In this document: piece by piece, positions 8,636-16,991 of the stretch | Numbering within the stretch: position 1 is the stretch's first letter | How the letters are laid out: each line of letters begins with the position of its first letter | DNA from: an uncultured Pelagibacteraceae bacterium | GTDB lineage: Bacteria > Pseudomonadota > Alphaproteobacteria > Pelagibacterales > Pelagibacteraceae | Reading direction: 5' to 3' | Length of the DNA: 61,753 nt | Assembly (NCBI GenBank): GCA_902543485.1 | Contig: CACBYP010000009.1 | Coordinates: 1 to 61,753, forward strand | Program-made: the position numbers and the translations under genes | The notes under the pieces: generated by a model | The model's input: only the letters and a program-made list of their open reading frames with translations | The model's database searches: none | What the model was told of the DNA's origin: nothing

Positions 8636-10735
8636 ATGTCTGTCGATACCATTTTATTATACACAATTTTTGCTGGAATATTATCCATTGTATATGGATT
8701 TGTAACAGGATCTTCAATTTTGAATGCAAGTGCTGGAAATGCAAAGATGCAAGAAATTGCTTCTGCTATTCAAATAGGCGCCAAAGCATATTTAAACAGA
8801 CAATATAAAACAATTGCTATAGTTGGAGTTGTGGTTTTAGTTATAATTAGTTTTGCATTTTCATTATTAGTTGGAATTGGATATTTAATTGGAGCAGCTT
8901 TATCTGGTATAGCTGGTTATGTTGGTATGTTAGTTTCTGTTCAAGCTAATGTACGTACAGCTGAAGCGTCAAGAAAAGGTTTATCTCAAGGTCTTTCAAT
9001 AGCATTTAAATCTGGTGCAATTACAGGAATGTTGGTTGCTGGTTTAGCACTTTTAGCAATTGCGGTTTATTACTACATTTTATTATCAGCTGGTGTAGAT
9101 GAAAGAGAAATAGTTAATGCATTAGTTGCATTAGGTTTTGGTGCATCATTAATATCTATTTTTGCAAGACTAGGTGGTGGTATTTTTACAAAAGGTGCTG
9201 ATGTTGGTGCAGATTTAGTTGGAAAAGTAGAAGCAGGTATTCCAGAAGATGACCCTAGAAATCCTGCTGTCATTGCAGATAATGTAGGAGACAATGTAGG
9301 TGATTGTGCGGGTATGGCTGCAGATTTGTTTGAAACATATGCTGTAACTATTGTTGCAACTATGGTTCTCTCATCAATATTCTTTGTATCAGACTTAAAT
9401 ATGATGGTTTACCCATTAAGCATTGGAGCAGCTTGTATCTTAACATCTATAGTAGGTACTTTTTTTGTTAAACTAGGGCAATCGAAAAATATAATGAATG
9501 CTTTATATAAAGGTTTTGTTGCTACAGCAATATTATCTTTAATTATTTTATATCCCATAACAGACTATGTTATTGGATTAGATACTAAATATTCTGTAAA
9601 TAGTGTTTCTTTCAATGGTATGAGCTTATATTATTGCGGAGTTATCGGTTTAATTATCACTGGATTATTAATTTGGATAACTGAATATTATACTGGTACT
9701 GACTATAGACCTGTTAAAAGTGTTGCAGAGTCATCAACGACGGGGCATGGCACAAATGTAATTCAAGGTTTAGCTATATCTATGGAAGCTACAGCAATAC
9801 CAGCCATAATAATTGTTGCAGGAATTTTATTAACTAACTCAATTGCTGGTTTGTTTGGTATTGCTATTGCAGTAACAACGATGCTTGCTTTAGCAGGTAT
9901 GGTTGTGGCATTAGATGCATATGGACCTGTGACTGATAATGCTGGTGGAATTGCAGAAATGTCAAATTTACCAAAAAATGTTAGAAAAACTACAGATGCT
10001 CTTGATGCTGTTGGAAATACTACAAAAGCTGTTACAAAAGGTTATGCAATTGGTTCTGCTGGATTAGGTGCCTTAGTTTTGTTCGCAGCATACACAGAAG
10101 ATATAAAACATTTTTCAAAAGAAGCTGGATCAAAATTAGAAGGAATAGTGGTTACTTTTGATTTATCTAATCCTTTTGTTGTTGTTGGTTTATTAATTGG
10201 TGGAATGCTACCATATCTTTTTGGTTCTATGGGAATGCAAGCTGTTGGTAGAGCAGGTGGTGCGGTTGTGATAGAGGTAAGAAGACAATTTAAAAAAATT
10301 CCTGGAATAATGAAACGTAAAGCAAAGCCAGATTATGGAAAATTAGTTGATCTTTTAACCAAAGCAGCTATTAAAGAAATGGTAATACCTTCATTATTAC
10401 CTGTTCTTTCTCCAATAGTTTTATACCTAATTATACTACCAATTGGTGGTCAGGTTGCAGCATTATCTTCTGTGGGGGCCATGTTGCTGGGGGTGATTAT
10501 AACAGGTTTGTTTGTAGCAGTATCAATGACTGCTGGAGGAGGCGCTTGGGATAATGCGAAAAAATATATTGAGGATGGAAAATTTGGTGGTAAAGGATCA
10601 GAAGCTCATAAAGCAGCAGTTACAGGTGATACAGTAGGCGATCCATATAAAGATACTGCTGGTCCTGCAGTAAATCCAATGATTAAAATAACAAACATTG
10701 TTGCACTTTTATTATTAGCTGTAATTGCAGGATAG
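8636..10735 (+). CDS. hppA: Membrane proton-translocating pyrophosphatase, K+-independent type
   Basis: Integral membrane enzyme that hydrolyses pyrophosphate and pumps H+. 699 residues, about 16 hydrophobic segments. The pyrophosphate site is complete: [20 protein letters not shown] (184-203), [20 protein letters not shown], and near the C terminus [18 protein letters not shown]. The residue that separates the two classes is a lysine (K464 in [10 protein letters not shown]), with T467 three residues on; K plus T marks the K+-independent proton pumps, while K+-dependent ones carry Ala and Gly. It is flanked by its own short upstream region and meets the convergent lipoprotein gene with one base between stops. 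Confidence 0.97.
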   Translation: MSVDTILLYTIFAGILSIVYGFVTGSSILNASAGNAKMQEIASAIQIGAKAYLNRQYKTIAIVGVVVLVIISFAFSLLVGIGYLIGAALSGIAGYVGMLVSVQANVRTAEASRKGLSQGLSIAFKSGAITGMLVAGLALLAIAVYYYILLSAGVDEREIVNALVALGFGASLISIFARLGGGIFTKGADVGADLVGKVEAGIPEDDPRNPAVIADNVGDNVGDCAGMAADLFETYAVTIVATMVLSSIFFVSDLNMMVYPLSIGAACILTSIVGTFFVKLGQSKNIMNALYKGFVATAILSLIILYPITDYVIGLDTKYSVNSVSFNGMSLYYCGVIGLIITGLLIWITEYYTGTDYRPVKSVAESSTTGHGTNVIQGLAISMEATAIPAIIIVAGILLTNSIAGLFGIAIAVTTMLALAGMVVALDAYGPVTDNAGGIAEMSNLPKNVRKTTDALDAVGNTTKAVTKGYAIGSAGLGALVLFAAYTEDIKHFSKEAGSKLEGIVVTFDLSNPFVVVGLLIGGMLPYLFGSMGMQAVGRAGGAVVIEVRRQFKKIPGIMKRKAKPDYGKLVDLLTKAAIKEMVIPSLLPVLSPIVLYLIILPIGGQVAALSSVGAMLLGVIITGLFVAVSMTAGGGAWDNAKKYIEDGKFGGKGSEAHKAAVTGDTVGDPYKDTAGPAVNPMIKITNIVALLLLAVIAG

Positions 10736-10736
10736 A

Positions 10737-11201
10737 TTATTTACTTCTATTTTTAGCTGGTGCGTTAATCTTCTCTCTAAGAGAAGAAAAAACCCCGTAT
10801 AAAAAATTATCATTCTTAAAATCTTTTTGAGTTATTTTTTTTAAATATTTTACATCATTCATGTTGTTTAAATCTAAAAGTTCTTTGCTTTCTAAAATTC
10901 CAAAATTATTTAATTTTACTATAAGAACATTATTTTTTTTAATTTTTTGTGTGCCTAGTTTTATAAGTGATTGATTTGTTTTTAATCTCTCAATATAAAA
11001 CCATTTATTTTCATCAAATTCACTAATTGATGAAGGAGGACCAATAATATTAATTAAATCATTTTTATTTGAAATATTTACTTTAATTTCGTTATATTTA
11101 CTTTCTAATCTTTTTACACCGTGATAATTAGATACTTTATTTCCCGAGCAATTAATTATAAATATAATTAATAGTAAGCATATAAATTTTATGAACCACA
11201 T
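10737..11201 (-). CDS. bamE: BamE/SmpA/OmlA-family outer-membrane lipoprotein
   Basis: Probable lipoprotein subunit of the outer-membrane beta-barrel assembly machine. It has a hydrophobic N-terminal segment ending in a lipobox (FIINCSG, lipid-modified C18) and then a BamE-like domain with LINIIGPPSSISEFDENKWF, matching the family's L-x-x-x-x-G-x-P-S ... W-x-Y pattern. 154 residues with a charged C-terminal tail. It is divergent from the cytochrome-bc1 chaperone gene, and the two reading frames overlap by 11 bases at their 5' ends, so either start could be a few codons further in. The bamE/chaperone/rpmF/plsX order supports the call. Confidence 0.8.
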   Translation of the reverse strand: MWFIKFICLLLIIFIINCSGNKVSNYHGVKRLESKYNEIKVNISNKNDLINIIGPPSSISEFDENKWFYIERLKTNQSLIKLGTQKIKKNNVLIVKLNNFGILESKELLDLNNMNDVKYLKKITQKDFKNDNFLYGVFSSLREKINAPAKNRSK

Positions 11202-11655
11202 GTACCTAAATATTTACAATAATTTAATAAAACTGACCAGAAATAAAATATTATATAATAACAAAAAACAAGATACATTTTACGATAGAATGATAATTTT
11301 TTTTTTTCATTTAAGTTTTCTTTTAAAAATTTATAAAAATGATGAAACTAGAGAAAAATTACAAAAATTTTTTGATTTTTCTGTAAGACAAATAGAATTA
11401 TCTATTAGAGAAATAGGTTATGGAGATGCAACAATAAATAAGAAAATGAAAGAATATGTTAATTTACTTTTTTCAATAATTGATAAAATTGATAAATGGG
11501 AAATAAAAGATAATACTGAAAAAATAAGTATTTTTAAATTTTATATACAAGACTTTCAAAATTATGAAGATTATGTTGATTATTTTGAGAAATATAGGAT
11601 TTTCCTATCAAAAAACTCCTTTAAAAATCTTTCAAAAGATATATTAAGCTTGTAA
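11191..11655 (+). CDS. Ubiquinol-cytochrome c chaperone family protein
   Basis: Resembles the alphaproteobacterial relatives of mitochondrial CBP3/UQCC, which assist cytochrome bc1 assembly. Visible are TFYDRMIIFFFHLSFLLK (about 29-46), where the family has an F/L-rich helix, and SIREIGYGDATINKKMKEY (the family's R-E-x-G-x-G-D ... K-x-K segment). 154 residues, no signal peptide. In most Alphaproteobacteria a YceD (DUF177) gene lies between this gene and rpmF; here only 9 bases separate them. The start may instead be the second ATG (11200), which would reduce the overlap with bamE. Confidence 0.72.
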   Translation: MNHMYLNIYNNLIKLTRNKILYNNKKQDTFYDRMIIFFFHLSFLLKIYKNDETREKLQKFFDFSVRQIELSIREIGYGDATINKKMKEYVNLLFSIIDKIDKWEIKDNTEKISIFKFYIQDFQNYEDYVDYFEKYRIFLSKNSFKNLSKDILSL

Positions 11656-11664
11656 AATTATATT

Positions 11665-11844
11665 ATGGCTGTACCAAAACGAAAAACTACTAAATCGAGA
11701 GCTGGAAAAAGAAGATCTCATATGAGGTTAAACTCAAAAAATGTTATTGAGGACAAAAAATCTGGTGAGTATAGACTTTCGCACCACTTAGACTTAAAAA
11801 CAGGATTTTATAAGGGTAGACAAGTATTAGACCCTAAAGAATAA
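11665..11844 (+). CDS. rpmF: 50S ribosomal protein L32
   Basis: A 59-residue protein beginning [19 protein letters not shown], the hallmark N terminus of L32, and ending RQVLDPKE. It lacks the C-terminal zinc cysteines found in some L32 proteins, as in most Alphaproteobacteria. It starts 9 bases after the chaperone gene and 7 bases before plsX, the usual rpmF-plsX pairing. Confidence 0.95.
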   Translation: MAVPKRKTTKSRAGKRRSHMRLNSKNVIEDKKSGEYRLSHHLDLKTGFYKGRQVLDPKE

Positions 11845-11851
11845 CTATCTT

Positions 11852-12859
11852 ATGAATAACCCAATAAAAATTGCAGTAGATGCAATGGGTGGTGATAATT
11901 CTCCAAACAAAATTATAAAAGGTATAGAATTACACAGTTTAAATTCAAATAATGTTTTCTATAATATTTTTGGAAAATCAGATTTAATTGAACCGCTTAT
12001 TAAAAAAACTAGTCTAGCAAAATCATCATACAAAATAAATCACACAAATGATTTTATTAAAGACGAAGATAGCCCTTTAGCTGCAGCAAAAAAGGGCAAA
12101 AGATCTAGCATGTGGCTATCTATTGAAAGTCTTAAAAAAGAAGAGTCTGATGCAATTGTTTCTGCAGGTAACACAGGAGCATTGTTTGTTATTGCTAAAC
12201 TTAATTTAAATATGATAGAAAAAATTGATAAACCAGCACTATCAGCTCTTTGGCCAAATAAAACTGGAATGAATATTGTCTTAGATCTAGGCGCAAATAT
12301 TGAATGTAATGAAAAAAATTTGATAGATTTTAGTTATATGGGAGCAGCTTTACATAAATCTTTATTTGAAAAAGAAGAATCCAAAGTTGCTCTATTAAAT
12401 ATTGGTTCAGAAGAACTTAAAGGTAACAATGTTATAAAAAATACTTATCAATTGTTAAGTGAAAAAACTAATTCATTATTTGAATTCAAAGGTTACATAG
12501 AGGGAAATCATATAATGGACGGCAATGTTAATGTTATTGTTACAGATGGTTTCACAGGAAACATAGCTTTAAAAACAGCTGAGGGAACAGCTAATTTTAT
12601 TACAAACGAACTGAAGCAGGCACTAAACTCGTCATTAATTGGAAAAATATCTTCAATATTAAATATCAAAAATTTAAAAAGATTTAAAAATAAATTGGAT
12701 CCTAGATTATATAATGGAGCTATTTTACTAGGATTAGATAAGCCAGTTATAAAAAGTCATGGTTCAACAGATGAAGTTGGCTTTGCAAATTCTTTAAAGG
12801 TATGTGAAAAAATTATTAATGGTAAATTGATAGAAAAAATTAAAAAAAATATAATATAA
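11852..12859 (+). CDS. plsX: Phosphate acyltransferase PlsX
   Basis: Makes acyl-phosphate from acyl-ACP, the first step of the PlsX/PlsY route to phosphatidic acid; peripheral membrane enzyme. 335 residues with IAVDAMGGDNSP at the start, SAGNTGALF (about 104), VLDLGANIECN, LLNIGSEELKGN, and DGFTGNIALKTAEG. The C-terminal HGSTDEVGF segment is also typical. The stop overlaps the ihfA start by one base. Confidence 0.95.
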   Translation: MNNPIKIAVDAMGGDNSPNKIIKGIELHSLNSNNVFYNIFGKSDLIEPLIKKTSLAKSSYKINHTNDFIKDEDSPLAAAKKGKRSSMWLSIESLKKEESDAIVSAGNTGALFVIAKLNLNMIEKIDKPALSALWPNKTGMNIVLDLGANIECNEKNLIDFSYMGAALHKSLFEKEESKVALLNIGSEELKGNNVIKNTYQLLSEKTNSLFEFKGYIEGNHIMDGNVNVIVTDGFTGNIALKTAEGTANFITNELKQALNSSLIGKISSILNIKNLKRFKNKLDPRLYNGAILLGLDKPVIKSHGSTDEVGFANSLKVCEKIINGKLIEKIKKNII

Positions 12860-13158
12860 TGAGAATTAATTTAACAAAGAAAGAAATTATTAACTCTATA
12901 TATATGCAATTAGGTTTCTCAAAAAAGGTTTCAGAACATTTGCTTGATGATTTATTAACAATAATTTTAAATGAACTTATAGAAAAAAAACAAGTAAAAA
13001 TTTCTAATTTTGGTACTTTTAAATTAAGACACAAAAAAAGTAGAATGGGCAGAAATCCTAAGACGTTAGAAAAAAAAATTATATCTGAAAGAAATGTGAT
13101 TCTATTTAAACCCTCCAAAAAATTAAAACACCTTATTAATAGTAATGAATCAAATTGA
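12859..13158 (+). CDS. ihfA: Integration host factor alpha subunit-like DNA-bending protein
   Basis: HU/IHF-family protein of 99 residues. The dimer core (LTKKEIINSIY ... ILNELIEKKQVKISNFGTF) is followed by the minor-groove arm with GRNPKT (64-69, Pro at the intercalating position). HU versus IHF cannot be settled by motif alone. The location between plsX and a MerR regulator is where ihfA sits in Alphaproteobacteria, and the N terminus (NLTKKEI) fits IHF-alpha. It overlaps the next gene by 14 bases. Confidence 0.85.
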   Translation: MRINLTKKEIINSIYMQLGFSKKVSEHLLDDLLTIILNELIEKKQVKISNFGTFKLRHKKSRMGRNPKTLEKKIISERNVILFKPSKKLKHLINSNESN

Positions 13159-13513
13159 CAAAACTTATAAAACTATTGGTGAAGTAGCAAAAATATTAAA
13201 TCTTGTAGATAAAAAAACGGGTAAACTATCTACTCATACAATTAGATTCTGGGAGAAAGAATTTAAACAAATAAAGCCTCACATATTTTCTGGTAGAAGA
13301 AGATATTATGATAACAATACAATAGAAACTTTAAAAAAAATCCAATTCCTTTTAAAAGTCAAAGGTATGACTATTAATGGTGTAAAAAAACTTCTAATTA
13401 AAGACAAATCTGATCTTGACGTTCAGTATAATAATATTATAAACAAAAAAATTTTAAAAACTAAGTTAAATAGAATTTCAACTTTACTAAAAAAAATAAA
13501 TAAAAATGGCTAA
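13145..13513 (+). CDS. MerR-family transcriptional regulator
   Basis: A 122-residue protein with the MerR helix-turn-helix at its N terminus: YKTIGEVAKIL, STHTIRFWEKEFKQIKP, and the wing SGRRRYYDNNTIETL. A coiled segment follows (LKKIQFLLKVKGMTINGVKKLL). There are no cysteines for metal sensing and no ligand domain, so the effector is unknown. It follows ihfA, as in other Alphaproteobacteria. Its stop overlaps the rpmG start. Confidence 0.88.
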   Translation: MNQIDKTYKTIGEVAKILNLVDKKTGKLSTHTIRFWEKEFKQIKPHIFSGRRRYYDNNTIETLKKIQFLLKVKGMTINGVKKLLIKDKSDLDVQYNNIINKKILKTKLNRISTLLKKINKNG

Positions 13514-13697
13514 AAAAACTCATGTTAAGGTAAGACTGGTTCCAGAAGCAAAACCAGATAGTCCTTTTTTTTATTATGTAAAGAAACCTGCTGGAGGCGA
13601 GAAAGCTAAAGTTAAATTAAAAGCTAAAAAATACAATCCATCTACTAGAAAGCACGAAATTTTTGTAGAGAAAAAATTACCACCGCACAGTAAATAA
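13506..13697 (+). CDS. rpmG: 50S ribosomal protein L33
   Basis: A 63-residue basic protein: MAKKTHVKVRLVPEA at the start and KKYNPSTRKHEIFVEKKL near the end match L33 (the R-K-H-x-x-F/E-K segment is diagnostic). The zinc cysteines found in C+ L33 forms are absent. A proline/glycine-containing stretch in the middle (KKPAGGEKAK) is longer than in enterobacterial L33. It overlaps the merR-like gene by 8 bases and stops one base before the convergent chorismate mutase gene ends. Confidence 0.9.
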   Translation: MAKKTHVKVRLVPEAKPDSPFFYYVKKPAGGEKAKVKLKAKKYNPSTRKHEIFVEKKLPPHSK

Positions 13698-13698
13698 A

Positions 13699-13989
13699 TT
13701 ATTTTTTTTTGAAATTTCTTTTTTCAAAATCAATATAAGACATAATCATATTTTTCCATATTCTATCAGTTATCTTTGGATCAATATTATTTTTAATTGA
13801 TTTTTTTTTAATATTTTTAAGAATTACTGCAATTCTTTTTTTGTCAACAATTTCATGTTTATAGGTTTTAAGTTTAAGAACATCTTTAACTATATTAGTT
13901 CTAATTTTTATCAATTTAATAAGCTTATTATCAAGTAGATCTAATTTCTTTCTCAGAATGTTTAATTTTTTTCTTTTATCAGGCGACAT
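13699..13989 (-). CDS. Chorismate mutase, AroQ type
   Basis: A 96-residue all-helical protein with the AroQ pattern: KLNILRKKLDLLDNKLIKLI (first long helix with the active-site arginine), RTNIVKDVLKLK, and VDKKRIAVILKNI. The family converts chorismate to prephenate for phenylalanine and tyrosine. It is a stand-alone domain with no dehydratase or dehydrogenase fusion. Lysine enrichment makes individual catalytic residues hard to assign by eye. It is divergent from ctaA with a 43-base gap. Confidence 0.8.
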   Translation of the reverse strand: MSPDKRKKLNILRKKLDLLDNKLIKLIKIRTNIVKDVLKLKTYKHEIVDKKRIAVILKNIKKKSIKNNIDPKITDRIWKNMIMSYIDFEKRNFKKK

Positions 13990-14032
13990 TTGATCAATTG
14001 GATTTATGAATAAATATTATATTTAAGCAATT

Positions 14033-15049
14033 ATGTATACAGAAATAAATACAAAATACAGAATATACATATCTAATTGGTTGCTAATTATGTTTATTTT
14101 GATCTCATCAATGATAGTCGTTGGAGGCTTAACAAGACTTACAGACTCTGGATTATCAATTACTGAATGGGAATTTTTTAAAGGCTTTTTTCCACCCCTT
14201 AACAATGAAGAATGGATAGCTTATTTTGAAGCTTATAAACAAATACCTGAATTTAAACTTCAAAATTATTCAATGACTTTAAGTGAATTCAAGATAATAT
14301 TTTGGTGGGAGTGGGCACACAGATTTTTTGGACGCGTTATTGGGTTATCTTTTTTGATACCTCTAATTTTCTTTTCTCTCAAATTAGGCATTAAAAAACT
14401 TTATAATTTTTATTTTATCTTTTTTTTGATTTGTTTTCAGGGACTTTTAGGTTGGTACATGGTCCAAAGCGGTCTAGTTAATAATATAGATGTAAGTCAT
14501 TTTAGATTATCAGTTCACCTTTTATTTGCATTTTTTATTTTATCGTTAATTTATTGGAATTATTTAAGTTTAGTAAATTTAAATACAAAGGATATAAAAA
14601 TTAATAATTATATACCTGAATTTTTTTTATTATTAATTTTCTTACAAATTACTATTGGTGCGTTTGTTTCAGGCATGGATGCAGGAAAAATATATAATAC
14701 TTGGCCACTAATGGGTAAATCTTATTTTCCAGATGACAATAAATTTATAAGTTTATTTAAATTATCTGCTTTTAGTGATCCATCACTTGTTCAATATTTA
14801 CATCGAAATTTAGCTTATTTAATATTCATTATCTTCATAGTGATTTCATACATAACTTATCGAAATAAAATCTTTTATTTGTTTAGGGCTCTATCTATTT
14901 TAGGTTTAATAATTTTATTACAAATTATATTGGGAATTTTTACCGTTTTGTCTGGTGCTAGTATTTTAGTAGCGTCTTTACACCAATTTACTTCAATATT
15001 ATTAATAACATCAACATTATACTTTTTGTACAAGAATAGATTTAGTTGA
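14033..15049 (+). CDS. ctaA: Heme A synthase
   Basis: Integral membrane monooxygenase converting heme O to heme A for cytochrome c oxidase. 338 residues, about eight membrane helices. Visible are MIVVGGLTRLTDSGLSITEW (28-47), a histidine in WWEWAHRFFGR (H96), VSHFRLSVHL, GAFVSGMDAGKIYNTWPLM, QYLHRNLAY and SLHQFTS, giving the paired heme-ligand histidines of both halves. The first-loop cysteines used by Bacillus CtaA are absent, as in the alphaproteobacterial class. Its stop abuts that of the convergent methyltransferase gene. Confidence 0.94.
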   Translation: MYTEINTKYRIYISNWLLIMFILISSMIVVGGLTRLTDSGLSITEWEFFKGFFPPLNNEEWIAYFEAYKQIPEFKLQNYSMTLSEFKIIFWWEWAHRFFGRVIGLSFLIPLIFFSLKLGIKKLYNFYFIFFLICFQGLLGWYMVQSGLVNNIDVSHFRLSVHLLFAFFILSLIYWNYLSLVNLNTKDIKINNYIPEFFLLLIFLQITIGAFVSGMDAGKIYNTWPLMGKSYFPDDNKFISLFKLSAFSDPSLVQYLHRNLAYLIFIIFIVISYITYRNKIFYLFRALSILGLIILLQIILGIFTVLSGASILVASLHQFTSILLITSTLYFLYKNRFS

Positions 15050-16159
15050 TTATTTTTTTTCAATTACAAATAGTTCATTGTTAAAATATAATCCTTTATT
15101 TTTATTGACAATATCTTTTACAACTTTTTGGTAATATTTCTTTCTTTCTGCATTCATTATTTGTTCATCTGATATTTGGTTAACATATACAGCAGCATTC
15201 CATGCTGAAAATATTAATGATGTAGCAATACCACCGCTGATTTCATTTGGTAATGCACGCAGGACATATTTAATAGTTTGTTTTTTATTAAATTTTAAAC
15301 TTTTCAAAATTTTCTTATCTGTATTTCTTTTTATATATTGAATTATTGATCCGTATAATGAAGGAAATGGTTTTTCTTTTGGCCAGATTTTTTTAATAAT
15401 TTTATTTCCTGGATCATTTCCACATGCATGTACTACAACCAATTTACCTTTCTTATCTAATGATTTTATCATTGGATCAATAACATACTTTACTTTTTTC
15501 TCTGCAGATATTCTTGATCTATAAGGTTGTGATGCAATGATTAAGTCGTAACTACTTTTCCCATTGTTTTTTCTTGGAATAACATTTTTTAATGAAAATT
15601 CTTGATCTTTTCTATAAATTACAATCACTGATGGCTCTTTGTATGTGGGATTTCCATTTTTCGGATTTCTTTCTATTTGCCATTTTTTACTTAAAAATTC
15701 TTGATTAAGTTTTCTCAATTGATTTGAAAAATCTAATGAAGAATTACCTTTTAACTTTACTATCTTCCAATTCATTTTTTTTTGTTTTTTTTTATCATTT
15801 GATTTGAGAGCGGTTGACTCAACATAATTTAAATTTGAGATAACAAATACTGTGTTTTTATGTTCGACAAATCGATCTGGCAGTTTTTCAAGTCCCAATC
15901 TGACGTCTTCCATACTTATTTCCTTTGTACTTACTAATAGAGGAATTTGAGGCATTTTCTGATGACATTGCCTCATTACACTCATCAATAATGATCCATC
16001 ACCCATACCTGCATCAAATATTTTTAATGCTGGAAATTTTGGCTTTAATTTTTGTACAATGGGTTTTAATGCGTCTGCAATCTTATTTTTTTCATTAGTT
16101 GTTGTAACAAAAAGCAAATATTTTTGTCTATTATCGAAAAATCTAAAATTTTTTTTCAT
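15050..16159 (-). CDS. Probable SAM-dependent methyltransferase
   Basis: A 369-residue cytoplasmic protein. Motif I of class I methyltransferases is visible as LKIFDAGMGDGSLLMSVM (about 45-62). Further on is YDLIIASQPYRS, in a position like the post-IV N/D-P-P-Y/F motif, then GKLVVVHACGNDPG. The C-terminal third (ISGGIATSLIFSAWNAAVYVNQISD) is unfamiliar. I cannot name the substrate. It is the third gene of a leftward metY / hydrolase / methyltransferase run, 19 bases after the hydrolase, so a link to methionine or sulfur metabolism is an inference from context only. Confidence 0.62.
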   Translation of the reverse strand: MKKNFRFFDNRQKYLLFVTTTNEKNKIADALKPIVQKLKPKFPALKIFDAGMGDGSLLMSVMRQCHQKMPQIPLLVSTKEISMEDVRLGLEKLPDRFVEHKNTVFVISNLNYVESTALKSNDKKKQKKMNWKIVKLKGNSSLDFSNQLRKLNQEFLSKKWQIERNPKNGNPTYKEPSVIVIYRKDQEFSLKNVIPRKNNGKSSYDLIIASQPYRSRISAEKKVKYVIDPMIKSLDKKGKLVVVHACGNDPGNKIIKKIWPKEKPFPSLYGSIIQYIKRNTDKKILKSLKFNKKQTIKYVLRALPNEISGGIATSLIFSAWNAAVYVNQISDEQIMNAERKKYYQKVVKDIVNKNKGLYFNNELFVIEKK

Positions 16160-16178
16160 AAATGCAAATTTGCAATTA

Positions 16179-16991
16179 CTAATTTGCTGGATAATTTGTT
16201 GTTATGAATTTTTTCAAAACATTTAATACTCGATCTGCTTCCTCTAATAACATCATATGTCCGCAATTATCTATTATATCTATTTGACTTCCTTCAATTA
16301 AATTAGCTAGTTTTTTGCCTTCTTTTACTGGACACATTTTATCGTCAGTGGCAAGTATAGAAAGGGTGGGTATCTTAATTTGCTTTGCAGCCTCAAAACC
16401 ATTTTTGTAATTATCACATGCTCTAAAATCTACACCAAGGGTATTTTTTATTGTTCTAGTTTTAGCTAACATTGAACCAGTATTAATATGATATAATCCT
16501 GGTACAGGATGACCGCCAAAATGACCAGCTGGCCCATGCGCCCAGTCCATCATTAGTTCAACGGCCTTAGGATCATTATTTTCAGCTAAAGATAATAATT
16601 CAGGGTTCATTGGAATTGCTCCAGCTCCACCCATTAAACTTAAAGTTTTTATTTTTTTAGGATTTCTTGCTGTGCATTCTACTGTAACTAAACATCCTTG
16701 TGAATGACCAACTAATGAAGCTTCCTTATATCCAACTGCATCAATAACATCACTAACCCAATCAGCCATATCCTCAATTGATTTTAAACTTTCACCTCCA
16801 GATAATCCATGACCCGGCATATCTAAAGCTAAAACACTATATCCATGGAAAGCAAAATATCTTGTTTGCAAAACCCATGTCATATGAGTTAGTCCGCTAC
16901 CATGCACAAATATTATTAATGGCTTATTCTTATCGAAAGGTCTACCACCTGTAGAAGCATAAACTTCGCTATTGTTTACTTGAAATTTCAT
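16179..16991 (-). CDS. Alpha/beta-fold hydrolase
   Basis: A 270-residue alpha/beta hydrolase with an intact triad. The oxyanion strand is IIFVHGSGLTHMTW (26-39), the nucleophile elbow LVGHSQGCL, the acid ATDDKMCP and the histidine NCGHMMLLEE. There is no signal peptide. Homoserine O-acetyltransferases, which would feed MetY, also use this fold, but they are larger (about 350 residues or more) and have different flanking motifs, so I do not call it MetX. The reading frame overlaps metY by 4 bases (ATGA), strong evidence of coupled translation. The substrate is unknown. Confidence 0.82.
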   Translation of the reverse strand: MKFQVNNSEVYASTGGRPFDKNKPLIIFVHGSGLTHMTWVLQTRYFAFHGYSVLALDMPGHGLSGGESLKSIEDMADWVSDVIDAVGYKEASLVGHSQGCLVTVECTARNPKKIKTLSLMGGAGAIPMNPELLSLAENNDPKAVELMMDWAHGPAGHFGGHPVPGLYHINTGSMLAKTRTIKNTLGVDFRACDNYKNGFEAAKQIKIPTLSILATDDKMCPVKEGKKLANLIEGSQIDIIDNCGHMMLLEEADRVLNVLKKFITTNYPAN

